From CAXBPY01 sp003455275 (GTDB lineage: Bacteria > Bacteroidota > Bacteroidia > Chitinophagales > UBA10324), in NCBI GenBank assembly GCA_963977675.1, contig CAXBPY010000007.1, positions 3,702-67,701 of the forward strand: a stretch of 64,000 nt of DNA, in the 5' to 3' direction. Position numbers and translations under genes: made by a program. The notes under the pieces are model-generated. The model saw only the letters and a program-made list of their open reading frames with translations, was not told the origin of the DNA and searched no databases. Shown here piece after piece: positions 55,660 to 64,000 of the stretch (positions are counted from its first letter, which is position 1; each line of letters opens with the position of its first letter).

Positions 55660-56970
55660 CTAAATCATTTCACCGAAGAGATCAAACTCTTCAGCATCTG
55701 TAATTTTTATATCTGTAAAATCTCCAACGCGCAGGTAAGTGTCAGTTGCATTAATCAACACTTCATTATCTATCTCCGGAGAATCAGATTCTGTTCTTCC
55801 GACAAAGTAGTCGCCTTCCTTTCGGTCAATCAGCACACGATAGGTATTGCCAACCTTGTTTTCATTTTTCCTTCTTGAGATTTCCTGTTGAACATCCATG
55901 AGTTGCTGCGCGCGTTTCTTTTTTGTGACAGCACTCACATCATCCTTCAGTTCAAATCCTGTAGTTCCTTCTTCGTGCGAGTAAGTGAACACTCCGAGAC
56001 GGTCGAATTCAATCTCTTTCACAAAATCTACGAGTTCATCAAAGTGTTCCTTTTTCTCTCCGGGAAATCCAACCAACATGGTGGTGCGCAAGGCAATACC
56101 CGGAACTTCAGCGCGTATAGTTTTTATGAGCTGTGTGATTTCATTTTTGTCCGTCTGCCGCTTCATCGCTTTCAATATCGGATCGCTGATATGCTGAAAA
56201 GGAATGTCGAGATACTTGCAGATATTTTTTCGGTCACGGATCACTTCAAGAATTTCTGTCGGGAATTTATTCGGATACGCATAGTGCAATCGGATCCACT
56301 CCACTCCTTCTATATCTGAAACACGGAGCAGCAGCTCCTTTAATTTTCTTTCCTTGTATATGTCCAGTCCGTAATAAGTCAGCTCTTGTGCGATGAGCAA
56401 AAATTCTTTTACACCACGCTTCACTAAATTCCTGATCTCTTCTTCAATCATTTCAATCGGTTTGCTCACATGAGCACCGCGCATCAGCGGAATAGCACAG
56501 AATGAACAAGTGCGGTTGCAACCCTCGGAGATTTTTACATAAGCATAATGTGCAGGAGTGGTGAGCAATCTTTCACCTACGAGTTCGTGCTTGTAATCTG
56601 CCTTCAGTGTTTTGAGCAATCGGGGAAGTTCTGAAGTGCCGAACCAATTGTCCACTTCCTTCATTTCCTCTTTCAACTCATCACGATAGCGCTGGCTCAA
56701 ACATCCTGTCACGATCAGCTTATCAATTTTTCCTTCGCGCTTGTGCTCACTGAATTCAAGAATGGTGTTGATGCTTTCCTGCTTTGCAGTGTCAATGAAT
56801 CCGCAAGTATTGATGATAACAACCGGGCTGTCATCGTTGTCGTTGTCGTGCGCAACTTCATAGTTGTTCGCGCGCAGCTGACCCATCATAATTTCAGAGT
56901 CAACAGTGTTTTTACTGCACCCGAGTGTAACTACATGAACGCGGGGCTTGCGAAGAGTTTTTGTGCGCAT
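55660..56970 (-). CDS. rimO: Ribosomal protein S12 methylthiotransferase RimO
   Basis: 436-residue radical SAM enzyme that methylthiolates an aspartate of ribosomal protein S12. The UPF0004 domain starts VHVVTLGCSKNTVDSE, with further cysteines in INTCGFI and TGCLSQRY (auxiliary Fe-S cluster). The radical SAM motif is CNRTCSFC. A C-terminal TRAM domain is present. LGCSKN and GFIDTAKQES favour RimO over MiaB. ATG 56970 is used because the conserved region begins ten residues later. Confidence 0.95.
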   Translation of the reverse strand: MRTKTLRKPRVHVVTLGCSKNTVDSEIMMGQLRANNYEVAHDNDNDDSPVVIINTCGFIDTAKQESINTILEFSEHKREGKIDKLIVTGCLSQRYRDELKEEMKEVDNWFGTSELPRLLKTLKADYKHELVGERLLTTPAHYAYVKISEGCNRTCSFCAIPLMRGAHVSKPIEMIEEEIRNLVKRGVKEFLLIAQELTYYGLDIYKERKLKELLLRVSDIEGVEWIRLHYAYPNKFPTEILEVIRDRKNICKYLDIPFQHISDPILKAMKRQTDKNEITQLIKTIRAEVPGIALRTTMLVGFPGEKKEHFDELVDFVKEIEFDRLGVFTYSHEEGTTGFELKDDVSAVTKKKRAQQLMDVQQEISRRKNENKVGNTYRVLIDRKEGDYFVGRTESDSPEIDNEVLINATDTYLRVGDFTDIKITDAEEFDLFGEMI

Positions 56971-57135
56971 TGAATTAAGGCGCGCAAATAAATGATACAA
57001 TCAGTTCAATGCATCAAGTGACAGATTGATTTGTAATCAGGATAATTTGAAAAGTGGAGTGAGCCTGATTAGTATGGCTGAACTTATTTCGAGGTACTGC
57101 CGAATTCAAAAACTAATAGAAAAGGAAATAATCCC

Positions 57136-58218
57136 TTACCTGATGCCATTGAAAATTCTGCTCCAGCGGATTTTGCTGAACCAGCTTCCATCAGTATTCC
57201 AGCTCATCCAGATAAACCATGCCTTACCTACAATATGATCTTCGGGAACAAATCCCCAGAAGCGTGAGTCGAGGCTATTGTGACGGTTATCACCCATCAT
57301 CCAGTAATAATCCATTGCTGGAGTATAAGTAGTTGATTCTTTTCCGTCAATAAAAATTTTATCTCCGCGCAATTCCAGTTTATGGTGCTCGTAAATATTA
57401 ATCAGCCGTGCATAAAGCGCAATATTATTTATAGTCAGATTAACTGTAACACCTGCTTTCGGAATTACAATCGGCCCGTAGTTATCGATATTCCAGGGAA
57501 AGTTTTTCGGGTCGGTTGGAAAAAGAGTTTCAGGAGTTGGGTTTGCATCAAGATAAAATCGCTGAACACTTTTTACATTCGATAACTTCCGAAGTGTGTC
57601 AGCTGCCATTGTAGTCATCATCAATCTATATACACCTGTGTTGACTGATACCTGAGTTACTTCCAGCTTATTCAGGAGATCAGAGCTGATTAAAGTACCG
57701 TCAGTATAAACCGCATATTCTTCCTGTGCAGCAGGAGCTTCCCAGTTTTTCTTTCCGTTTACATAAACATCTCCATTGGTTATCTTAAGCGTGTCGCCGG
57801 GAATTGCAATGCATCGTTTTATATAATTCTCACGCTTGTCAACCGGACGAAAATCTTCCATTGGATAGTTAAAGACTACAACATCATTGTTCTTAATGTG
57901 TGTAAAACCGGGAATGCGATGATAACCAAGTTCAATCCACTCTAGGTATGATTTACCTCCAATCAATGGCATGGTGTTGTGTGCAAACGGGAAACTAAGA
58001 AGCGTCATGGGTGTTCTGGCGCCATAATGCATTTTACTTACAAAAAGAAAATCACCAACCAATAATGATTTCTCCATAGATGGTGTAGGAATGGTGTATG
58101 CTTCAATAGCAAAAGTGCGGATAAGTGTTGCAGCTATTACAGCAAATACAAGTGCCTCAATCCACTCGCGCGTTTTTGATTTGCGGGTAGCACTTTTTCT
58201 CCAGAATTTCCAATTCAT
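57136..58218 (-). CDS. lepB: Signal peptidase I
   Basis: 360-residue inner-membrane protease that removes signal peptides from Sec and Tat substrates. One N-terminal membrane segment is followed by IPTPSMEKSLLVGDFLFV, with the catalytic Ser, and ENYIKRCIAIPGDTL, with the catalytic Lys. The C-terminal box is MMGDNRHNSLDSRFWGFVP. It is longer than E. coli-type minimal forms because of an insertion of about 100 residues between the last two boxes, as in other Bacteroidota. It would process the many T9SS cargo precursors encoded in this window. Confidence 0.95.
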   Translation of the reverse strand: MNWKFWRKSATRKSKTREWIEALVFAVIAATLIRTFAIEAYTIPTPSMEKSLLVGDFLFVSKMHYGARTPMTLLSFPFAHNTMPLIGGKSYLEWIELGYHRIPGFTHIKNNDVVVFNYPMEDFRPVDKRENYIKRCIAIPGDTLKITNGDVYVNGKKNWEAPAAQEEYAVYTDGTLISSDLLNKLEVTQVSVNTGVYRLMMTTMAADTLRKLSNVKSVQRFYLDANPTPETLFPTDPKNFPWNIDNYGPIVIPKAGVTVNLTINNIALYARLINIYEHHKLELRGDKIFIDGKESTTYTPAMDYYWMMGDNRHNSLDSRFWGFVPEDHIVGKAWFIWMSWNTDGSWFSKIRWSRIFNGIR

Positions 58219-58513
58219 GCTTTAGGATGTGGGATTTAAATATTTTCTAAAAAAGAAGTATGTATAATGACCAAAAGAAAAAAATATTGCATGGCGCCAA
58301 AAGTATTTTTTCAGCCCCACTCCTTTCAATTACTTTCTAACAAAATTTTGTTTGTTGGAGCATAATGCCACATTTTCAATCCTTTTGCTTTTATTTTTTT
58401 TCAGTTTATAAAAGATGAAATAAATTATTTCATCGTGATAATATAAGCGCTTAACGAAGATTTCGCACCACGCTGCGGCAGGCCAATACTTTTGGTTTCA
58501 CCTAAAAACAATT
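58219..58513. other. Intergenic region before the orphan small genes
   Basis: About 295 bases between divergent lepB and a short orphan ORF. It contains the hairpin GATGAAAT / ATTTCATC (58414-58434) and a G+C-richer patch at 58470-58490. No tRNA or known RNA was seen. Confidence 0.4.
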
Positions 58514-58888
58514 ATGAAGTTCGTGTTCATTTTTTTCTTAACAGTATTTCCGGCATTCAATAGTGCACTGCATGCCCAAGCAATGAGAGGGAAATTAACT
58601 TGTAATTCTGAGCCTGTTAATTATTCAAAGTCCGGCAATCATTCTCTATTGTTTAAGCATGCTCAGCACGATTTTTCTCCTTGCGGAAAAATTAGCCTCA
58701 GTGAAAATCATTCAAATCCTGCATATAGTTTAATGCTTTATGTGATGCGAATTCAACGAGTGAAGATCAGCACCCGAACTATGAGCTTCTGCTTTAATTT
58801 GGATATAGCTGTCACTACCTGGGGCATTGCCGAGCGAGCAGTTTTTTTTAACCAAAATAAATTTTCTAATCCATGTCTCTTACACTAA
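58514..58888 (+). CDS. Possible small secreted protein of unknown function
   Basis: 124 codons starting with a plausible signal peptide (FVFIFFLTVFPAFNSALHAQA). The mature part has no recognised domain and no clear compositional pattern, so this may be a real orphan gene or a decayed one. Its end overlaps the following 55-residue ORF by 16 bases. Confidence 0.45.
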   Translation: MKFVFIFFLTVFPAFNSALHAQAMRGKLTCNSEPVNYSKSGNHSLLFKHAQHDFSPCGKISLSENHSNPAYSLMLYVMRIQRVKISTRTMSFCFNLDIAVTTWGIAERAVFFNQNKFSNPCLLH

Positions 58889-59040
58889 TCATCCGCATTT
58901 GCATTCTCGCTTTGCTGTTGCTTACAGCACATGAAATTAATCCCCGCAAACTTGGCCAAAAGGGATGGAAGAATCTTCGTTTTGCGATGCGACATCCGAT
59001 AGAAAGTTTGTTACACCTCAGAAAGAATTTTCATTTCTAA
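58873..59040 (+). CDS. Possible 55-residue membrane-anchored protein
   Basis: ATG at 58873, TAA at 59038-59040. The N-terminus is one hydrophobic segment (LTLIIRICILALLLLTA). A basic tail follows (NPRKLGQKGWKNLRFAMR, HLRKN). The positive-outside-of-helix pattern is that of a small inner-membrane protein. No family is recognised. Confidence 0.4.
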   Translation: MSLTLIIRICILALLLLTAHEINPRKLGQKGWKNLRFAMRHPIESLLHLRKNFHF

Positions 59041-59070
59041 ACAAATTGACAGATTAAAATTTTCATCAAT

Positions 59071-59478
59071 ATGAGCCTTAAAAAATTTTCGATTCAGACA
59101 TTCTCTCTATTTATTTTTCTCAGCATTGCTGTGGGCACAAGTGCGCAAACTATTTACTTCTGCGAGTCAGTTGATCAGAGCGGAGCACCTGTTAATCAGA
59201 GCAACGCATTCATTATTGGTAATAATGGCGGCTACTTTGATTTCCTGGTTAAGTTGCCTTACGAGGCGCGGAGCTATTATGTAAACTATGATATCTACAA
59301 ATTATCGAGCGATGGCAGCGAACAGTTTGATAATACTATACGGCAGGAAATAGAGCCGGACTACAATTGGTTTTGGAAAGAAGTGACTTTTTATGATGAG
59401 GGAACATACAAAGTATATGTTTATGATGACAATGATTACCTCATTACATCTTCTTCAGTAAAAGTCAGGAAAAATTAA
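59071..59478 (+). CDS. Predicted secreted protein of unknown function
   Basis: 135 residues with a signal peptide ending at GTSAQT. The mature ~110 residues are rich in Tyr and Asp (SYYVNYDIYK, NWFWKEVTFYDEG, KVYVYDDNDY) and look all-beta, resembling a small Ig-like or C2-like domain. No catalytic motif is seen. It lies 30 bases after the 55-residue ORF. Confidence 0.7.
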   Translation: MSLKKFSIQTFSLFIFLSIAVGTSAQTIYFCESVDQSGAPVNQSNAFIIGNNGGYFDFLVKLPYEARSYYVNYDIYKLSSDGSEQFDNTIRQEIEPDYNWFWKEVTFYDEGTYKVYVYDDNDYLITSSSVKVRKN

Positions 59479-59546
59479 TCAGAAGCCTGCTGCATTTAGG
59501 TTAAGCTGAAGATTTAGTTTATAAAAGTTTTAAAACTTAAGAAAGA

Positions 59547-59879
59547 CTATTTTTTCCTTTGAAAAAATTTTGTTATTGTCCGAACAAAATAAACCTGCGC
59601 AAGGCGAACAATAAATTTTGCAGCTTCACTCTTAATACCCATTTCTTCTTTGCCCAAAAATCGGTTGAACAGAAAATCATTTACCCATTCCATCCATCCG
59701 AAAACCTTGTCATTTGTTCTGTCACTGAAAGGAAGAATTGGTTTCAAAATCATTTCAGGGTAATGATTCCGCAAATCGCGCCATTTGCTTTTCAATCTTT
59801 TTTCGGTATCCAGGATATGAGCCTCGAGCCTTTGTTTTTCTTGTAATAAAGTTTTGTAATCAGTTACCTGTGTATACAT
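59547..59879 (-). CDS. Hypothetical protein with helical N-terminus
   Basis: 110 residues, no signal peptide. The first ~35 residues are likely coiled-coil (LLQEKQRLEAHILDTEKRLKSKW). A conserved-looking core follows (WMEWVNDFLFNRFLG) and a basic end (TKFFQRKK). Position downstream of the YtxH/holin-X pair suggests it belongs to the same stress-type envelope cluster, but a 201-base gap separates them. Function unknown. Confidence 0.65.
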   Translation of the reverse strand: MYTQVTDYKTLLQEKQRLEAHILDTEKRLKSKWRDLRNHYPEMILKPILPFSDRTNDKVFGWMEWVNDFLFNRFLGKEEMGIKSEAAKFIVRLAQVYFVRTITKFFQRKK

Positions 59880-60080
59880 TTTTTTCTTTGTGGTGGTTTA
59901 CAGGTTCAAAGAAATGAAATTTAATTGCTATATATAAGTGTAATTATTCGATGCAGCCATCTAAACTTTTTTGCCCTGTTTTTTTTCTGAACTCTATTTT
60001 TAAACTGTTCATATTAAGGGGAGACTTAAAATAACGCCCCTTCAAATGTTATCGCCTTTCTTAAGATCCACAATTAAGAA

Positions 60081-60446
60081 TTAACTGCCACCGGTTTCAG
60101 TATCATCATTCTTATAAATTGTACGAATCACCTGGCTCATAAAAAATTGTTCAACACTTTTTCTTTTCACTAATAAAATAAAAAGAGCGAAGCAGTAAAC
60201 ACCGGCTACCAGTAAGAAACCTGCATACTGACTGCTCATTACCGAATTCAAATAAGCACCCGCTACAATTGATACTGCTATCAGTACTAAAAAGAAAATG
60301 ATTACTAAAATCATCAAGGTCAGAAAAACTCCAATCACGCGCGATACTTTTTCTGTCGCTTTTAGTTTTACCAGTTCGATGCGGCTCTCTATGTAATCTG
60401 TCGCCAGTTCTTTTAACTCATCCAGATGTTCTCTTGCTTCATTCAT
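60081..60446 (-). CDS. Holin-X/YqjE-like (phage holin superfamily III) membrane protein
   Basis: 121 residues. An N-terminal amphipathic helix (EHLDELKELATDYIESRIELVKLKATEKVSR) precedes two membrane segments. This is the layout of the 'phage holin family' proteins common in Bacteroidota chromosomes. No phage genes are nearby, so a lysis role is not implied. It lies 12 bases downstream of the YtxH gene. Confidence 0.8.
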   Translation of the reverse strand: MNEAREHLDELKELATDYIESRIELVKLKATEKVSRVIGVFLTLMILVIIFFLVLIAVSIVAGAYLNSVMSSQYAGFLLVAGVYCFALFILLVKRKSVEQFFMSQVIRTIYKNDDTETGGS

Positions 60447-60458
60447 ATTTTCTTAGAT

Positions 60459-60668
60459 TCATTTTTCATTGTTGTTAACAGCGAAATCTTCCATCACCTT
60501 TCTTCCTTTATCAATCACTTCTCCAAATTCTTTTTTCACTCTGTCAGCTGTGCTTTTAAGGTCGCTTATCATTTCCTCTTTTTTATCTGAGGTAAGAAAC
60601 CAGGCGATTGCTCCGCCTATCACAGCGCCTGCAATAAATGCTGCAATGATTTTTTCATTTTCTTTCAT
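60459..60668 (-). CDS. YtxH-domain small membrane protein
   Basis: 69 residues. The N-terminal hydrophobic segment AAFIAGAVIGGAIAWFLTSD is the YtxH signature. An amphipathic helix follows (MISDLKSTADRVKKEFGEVIDKG). Proteins of this family are often stress-linked. ATG 60668 is chosen over 60701 since the family begins at this position. First gene of a pair with the holin-X protein. Confidence 0.82.
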   Translation of the reverse strand: MKENEKIIAAFIAGAVIGGAIAWFLTSDKKEEMISDLKSTADRVKKEFGEVIDKGRKVMEDFAVNNNEK

Positions 60669-60798
60669 GGAATCAAATCTAGTTGCGTTTGTCCTTTTCA
60701 CTGCACCATCATTATGGTTTTGTTAATTGAGCGTTCATTGTTCAAAATAAAAAAAAATTTCTGCTGGCTACATTGCGGCAACCAATACAATTCAATTC

Positions 60799-61677
60799 AT
60801 GTCATACACTGACCAAAATGAATTCAGCGCGCTCGTACACTTGCTTGATGACAGCGACCAGGAAGTAGTTCAAATGGTAGTTCAGAAACTGATCTCTCTA
60901 GGGCCTGAAATAATTCCGCAACTGGAAGAAGAATGGGAAAAAGCGCTGGACCCGCATGTGAATCGCAGAATAGAAGAAGTGATTCAAATCATCCATTCAG
61001 ATTCACTGACTGCTGATTTAAAATACTGGGCGAAAAATCACAACGATAATTTATTGCAAGGCGCCATTCTGGTAGCCCGGCATTTATACCCTGATTTGAA
61101 TGTGCTAAAGATTCAAAACCAGGTAGAGAAGTTAAAAAAAGATATCTGGCTTGAGATGAATTACAACCTGACCCCACTGGAGCAGGTGAATGTATTTAAT
61201 CATGTATTCTTTAGCCTGAATGGTTATCGCGGAGCCGAAGAAGAAATTCAAAACCCATCCTATTCTTATATCAATACATTGCTTGATTCAAAACGGGGTA
61301 ACCCTGTTTCCCTCGGTATTCTATACCTAGTTCTTGCCAATCAACTTCAAATGCCGGTGTATGGCGTCAACCTTCCGCAGCATTTTATTCTTTCGTATCA
61401 CAACCACCCGATTCAACCGGAGCAAACCGAACAGGAGATCAGAAGCGACATTGTTTTTTATATCAATCCTTTTAACAAGGGAATGATTTTTTCAAGAGAA
61501 GACATTACTCATTACCTGCACAAACTTGAAATGAAACCTGAAGCCCAATTTTTTGTTCCGTGCGATAATGTCACCGTAATCAAGACCCTTATTCAAACGC
61601 TTATTGACGGATATGAAACGATTGGAGAAAAAGAAAAAATTATTGACCTGAATCGGTTGCTTAAAGCAATCAGCTAA
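60799..61677 (+). CDS. SirB1/transglutaminase-like family protein
   Basis: 292 residues. The N-terminal half is helical and HEAT-like (LVHLLDDSDQEVVQMVVQKL). The C-terminal half has the SirB1 core: NHVFFSLNGYRGA, SYINTLLDSKRGNPVSLGILYLVLANQL and GVNLPQHFIL. The usual transglutaminase cysteine appears replaced by Ser/Leu in this core, so catalysis is doubtful. Related proteins are sometimes linked to tetratricopeptide or peptidase partners; none is adjacent. It ends 3 bases before the convergent DUF5916 gene. Confidence 0.8.
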   Translation: MSYTDQNEFSALVHLLDDSDQEVVQMVVQKLISLGPEIIPQLEEEWEKALDPHVNRRIEEVIQIIHSDSLTADLKYWAKNHNDNLLQGAILVARHLYPDLNVLKIQNQVEKLKKDIWLEMNYNLTPLEQVNVFNHVFFSLNGYRGAEEEIQNPSYSYINTLLDSKRGNPVSLGILYLVLANQLQMPVYGVNLPQHFILSYHNHPIQPEQTEQEIRSDIVFYINPFNKGMIFSREDITHYLHKLEMKPEAQFFVPCDNVTVIKTLIQTLIDGYETIGEKEKIIDLNRLLKAIS

Positions 61678-61680
61678 AAA

Positions 61681-64000
61681 TTATTTCGTAATAACCTTCT
61701 TCACCTTTTGGTAATCGAGGTAATAAATCAGCTTGAGGGCTAATGTGTTATCGGCCGGAAGCTGAAGGGTCTCTCTAAGATTGGTTGCATAATCATTTCC
61801 TACTGAAGCATCATCTTTTACAAGAGACTGTTTCCAAATCAGGTTTAAAAAACTACCGGGCGCAAACTGCCATTCATAAACTACATCAACATTCCATGCA
61901 TTAAAATTCTCATCATGGCTGGTTGTATAAAGTGAAGTGGAAGCAACATTGCCATCATTCAGTAAATTATAATATTCAAGATACCGAACTTCAGACCAGT
62001 AATGACGCGCATGAACAACTAAATTCATTTGCGGAGAGAAAAGTATGGTTGTATAAAAATCATTTGAAATAGTTTTTGTATCGCGCCTGCCAATGATCAC
62101 CTGGTCTGTTGAATCTATATAATCAGCAAAGCCCCAGTTGCTGTGATCAAAAGTGTAATTGATTGCCAGCCCCAGATTAAGCCAGTCGGTTGCCTGCCAT
62201 GACGGTCCAATACCATAACCATAGAGTGGGTCTTTGGGTTGAGGTGATTCAGCCCAATCGAAACTCACTTCCATCATAAATGGTTTTCGGTAATCAGTTT
62301 TTATACTGAAGTTGGTGTAGACATATGGTGCATGAAGAAATTTTTTTCCTTCTACTCTTGACTCATAATAATCATAAAACCAAAATGGTTTTGAATTTCC
62401 GAAAAGAGAAAAAGTCCAGAATTTATCTGTCGTTAAATCGCCACCCAGGTTGATATTATAATCGTAAAATGCTCCATTGGAATAGCGCATGCTAACATCG
62501 TTGCCTTCAAAGAAACTCCAGTTTAAAATGTGTCCGTGTTGTGTATTATCTACCCACTGAATACCGGCAAAGTGCTCCATTATGTTTGTTTGAAAATTAA
62601 TTCCCAAATCATTTGGATTGTAATAAGGTGTTATCCCGTTTTCAGACAAATCGAAACGAAATTTTCCGCTCACTTTCGAAAGTCCAATGTGATACACTCC
62701 GCCTTGCGAAATGGAATCAGGAATTGAGTTATCAAATTCCTTCGAGTATTTTCCCTTTACATACACAGCGTAGTTATTTTTCTTATCGCGAATTGTCATA
62801 TCAACTGCTGAAACATTTGCATCAGGCGAACTTGCCTCGCGAAGAGTATTTGTGTTGATGAAACTTATTTCAGAATTATTCTTTAGCGTTTGATTCAGAA
62901 CAAACACATTATAGTTGGTGAGCACACCGGTTTGAAATTTTCGGGTGCTTCCATCTGCTTCTTCAATTTCTGCATAAGATGGTGCTTGCACCGCGTTCAG
63001 AAAACCAATTCCTAATCCACTGTTGGTTCTTCCGGTAAGTTTGGTCGCATTGTACAACTGCGACTGTGCCGGATTCGAAATTATTTTTTCACCATCGAGC
63101 AATTGATAATAGGCGTCATAATATCCTTCCGGCTTTCCTCCTATTCTTCTTGAATAAAAAATATCTCCGGCGCGGAATAGGTCAGTTCCTTCAGTAAAGA
63201 AGGGTCGCTTCTCATCATACTGTGTTTCAAAAGGACCGAGGTTCAAAACTGTTTTATCTGATTGCACCTGGCCGAAATCAGGAATCAGCGTTGCATCAAG
63301 CGTAAAACTTTCGTTGATTCCAAATTTCAAATCCATTCCTCCATTATAGCTGTAAGAATTAGCGAAAGTTTCCGGAGTTGTTCCGGCAGGAGTTGAATTA
63401 TAATAACCTGCAATGTACGGAGTAAGTGAAAGCCGAAATGGCGGATCGACATTTTCAATTCCTTTCAGAATGCACCACTGAGCTACAACGCCCGACTTCT
63501 GCGGATTCACTGGGCTCCAGGTGTCGAACTCGCCGCTGCGCTTTATATATCGCCCAAACTGCAGGCCCCATTACTGAAGCGGTTTGTTCGGAAATCTAAT
63601 AGCCGAAAAAGGGATTTCAATTTCAATACTCCATCCGTCATCGTCAATTTTTGTTTTCGAATTCCAAACCGCATCCCAGGTTTGATCCAGGTTATCTGAT
63701 TTCAATCTTTCATCTGCCTGCACATTAGATGCGGTAACCCGAAAACGATATGCATTCACTCCATCGTGATAAGTATCAAAACCGACTAAGAAATAATCCT
63801 GGTCCATTCCTTCATCACGCAGAACTAAACTGTTTCCGATCTTCTTTGGCTCGGGATCATACATTTTTGCTCCTATATAAATTGCATTGTTGTCATAAAG
63901 CACACGCACTTCGGTTTTGTATGTAGGTTGTTTTCCGAATTGCGGATCATGAGTAATAAAATCTGTGGCAGGTGAAATTTCTTTCCAGCATTCATCATCC
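61681..64000 (-). pseudogene. DUF5916 protein (CBM9-like plus beta-barrel-like) with in-frame TAA, 5' partial
   Basis: The frame enters from the right edge (CWKEISPATDF, KTEVRVLYDNNAIYIGAKMYD) and encodes a carbohydrate-binding CBM9-like domain down to AIRFPNKPLQ. TAA at 63571-63573 then interrupts it. The same frame continues WGLQFGRYIKRSGEFDTWSPVNPQKSGVV, exactly the expected next stretch of DUF5916 proteins. It runs 609 codons from the first internal ATG (63510) to the stop at 61681, through a Tyr/Asn/Trp-rich region that looks like an outer-membrane beta-barrel. Relatives usually have Glu, Thr or Lys at the interrupted position, so one substitution would explain it. Premature stop, assembly error and readthrough remain open. 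Confidence 0.85.

Noticed and set aside
57026..57238. Short plus-strand ORF between rimO and lepB
   Set aside because: Half of it is antisense to the conserved lepB C-terminus and it has no signal, domain or promoter.
60081..60446. Prophage remnant suggested by the holin-family protein
   Set aside because: No other phage gene is nearby, and this family is common as a chromosomal pair with YtxH proteins in Bacteroidota.
1..64000. tRNA, rRNA, transposase or integrase genes
   Set aside because: Intergenic regions were scanned by eye for T-arm motifs, inverted-repeat-flanked ORFs and recombinase motifs; none was convincing.

Overview
The window is AT-rich and almost fully coding, and it reads as chromosomal DNA of a member of the phylum Bacteroidota. 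The evidence is the set of proteins with type IX secretion (T9SS) C-terminal sorting domains, including two gliding-motility-associated (CHU_C-type) C-termini. SprB-type repeats, a DUF5916 protein and a Bacteroidota-style thiamine operon agree with this. So do two promoters of the TTTG-N18-TAnnTTTG form. I cannot name the genus from sequence alone. I saw no tRNA, rRNA, CRISPR array, transposase or prophage core.

Layout. 1-4055: tail of a CHU_C protein, an exonuclease/GIY-YIG fusion, lnt and an inositol-monophosphatase gene. 4052-6717 (minus): kdsC, kdsB and an NfeD-type membrane protease, facing a LysM protein. 8108-11338: an amino-acid permease followed directly by a fused double-ATPase ABC protein. 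11438-17177 (minus): two orphan secreted proteins, a large imperfect palindrome, aspartokinase, a polytopic membrane protein and a MuiA-family protein. 17287-20603 (minus): a T9SS protein and a secreted protein with 17-residue beta-roll-like repeats. 20819-25959: PduO-type adenosyltransferase, a DUF2795 protein, rpsF-rpsR-rplI, a TMTC-like membrane/TPR protein and a YihY/BrkB protein. 25940-29538: a clan GH-A hydrolase-like protein and two T9SS cargo proteins, one with a cupredoxin domain. 29913-33664: gyrA and a TPR protein. 34071-37166: a 1031-residue SprB-repeat protein. 37388-41046: a small membrane protein, ComEC, enoyl-CoA hydratase and NUDIX. 41036-42232 (minus): DUF4328 and GNAT. 42395-44263: a CHU_C protein.

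44266-49408 (minus) is a thiamine operon, thiS-thiC-tenI/thiE-like-thiD-thiE-thiG, led by a clear TPP riboswitch. thiF and thiH are absent from the window. 49474-52378 holds a copper-type P-ATPase divergent from a Tat-exported superoxide dismutase. 52454-58218 holds a T9SS/PKD protein, a SIMPL-domain gene broken by an in-frame TAA, a possible small RNA, mltG, rimO and lepB. 58514-61677 holds small orphan secreted or membrane proteins, a YtxH/holin-X pair and a SirB1-like protein. 61681-64000 is a DUF5916 gene that is also broken by an in-frame TAA and runs off the window.

Envelope biology dominates: lipoprotein acylation (lnt), Kdo supply for LPS, signal peptidase, MltG, LysM, and T9SS cargo whose signal peptides LepB could process. 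No complete novel system is evident. The most unusual observations are the two genes interrupted by TAA with their reading frame otherwise preserved, the long imperfect palindrome near 12.76 kb, the candidate RNA before mltG, and several uncommon domain combinations.
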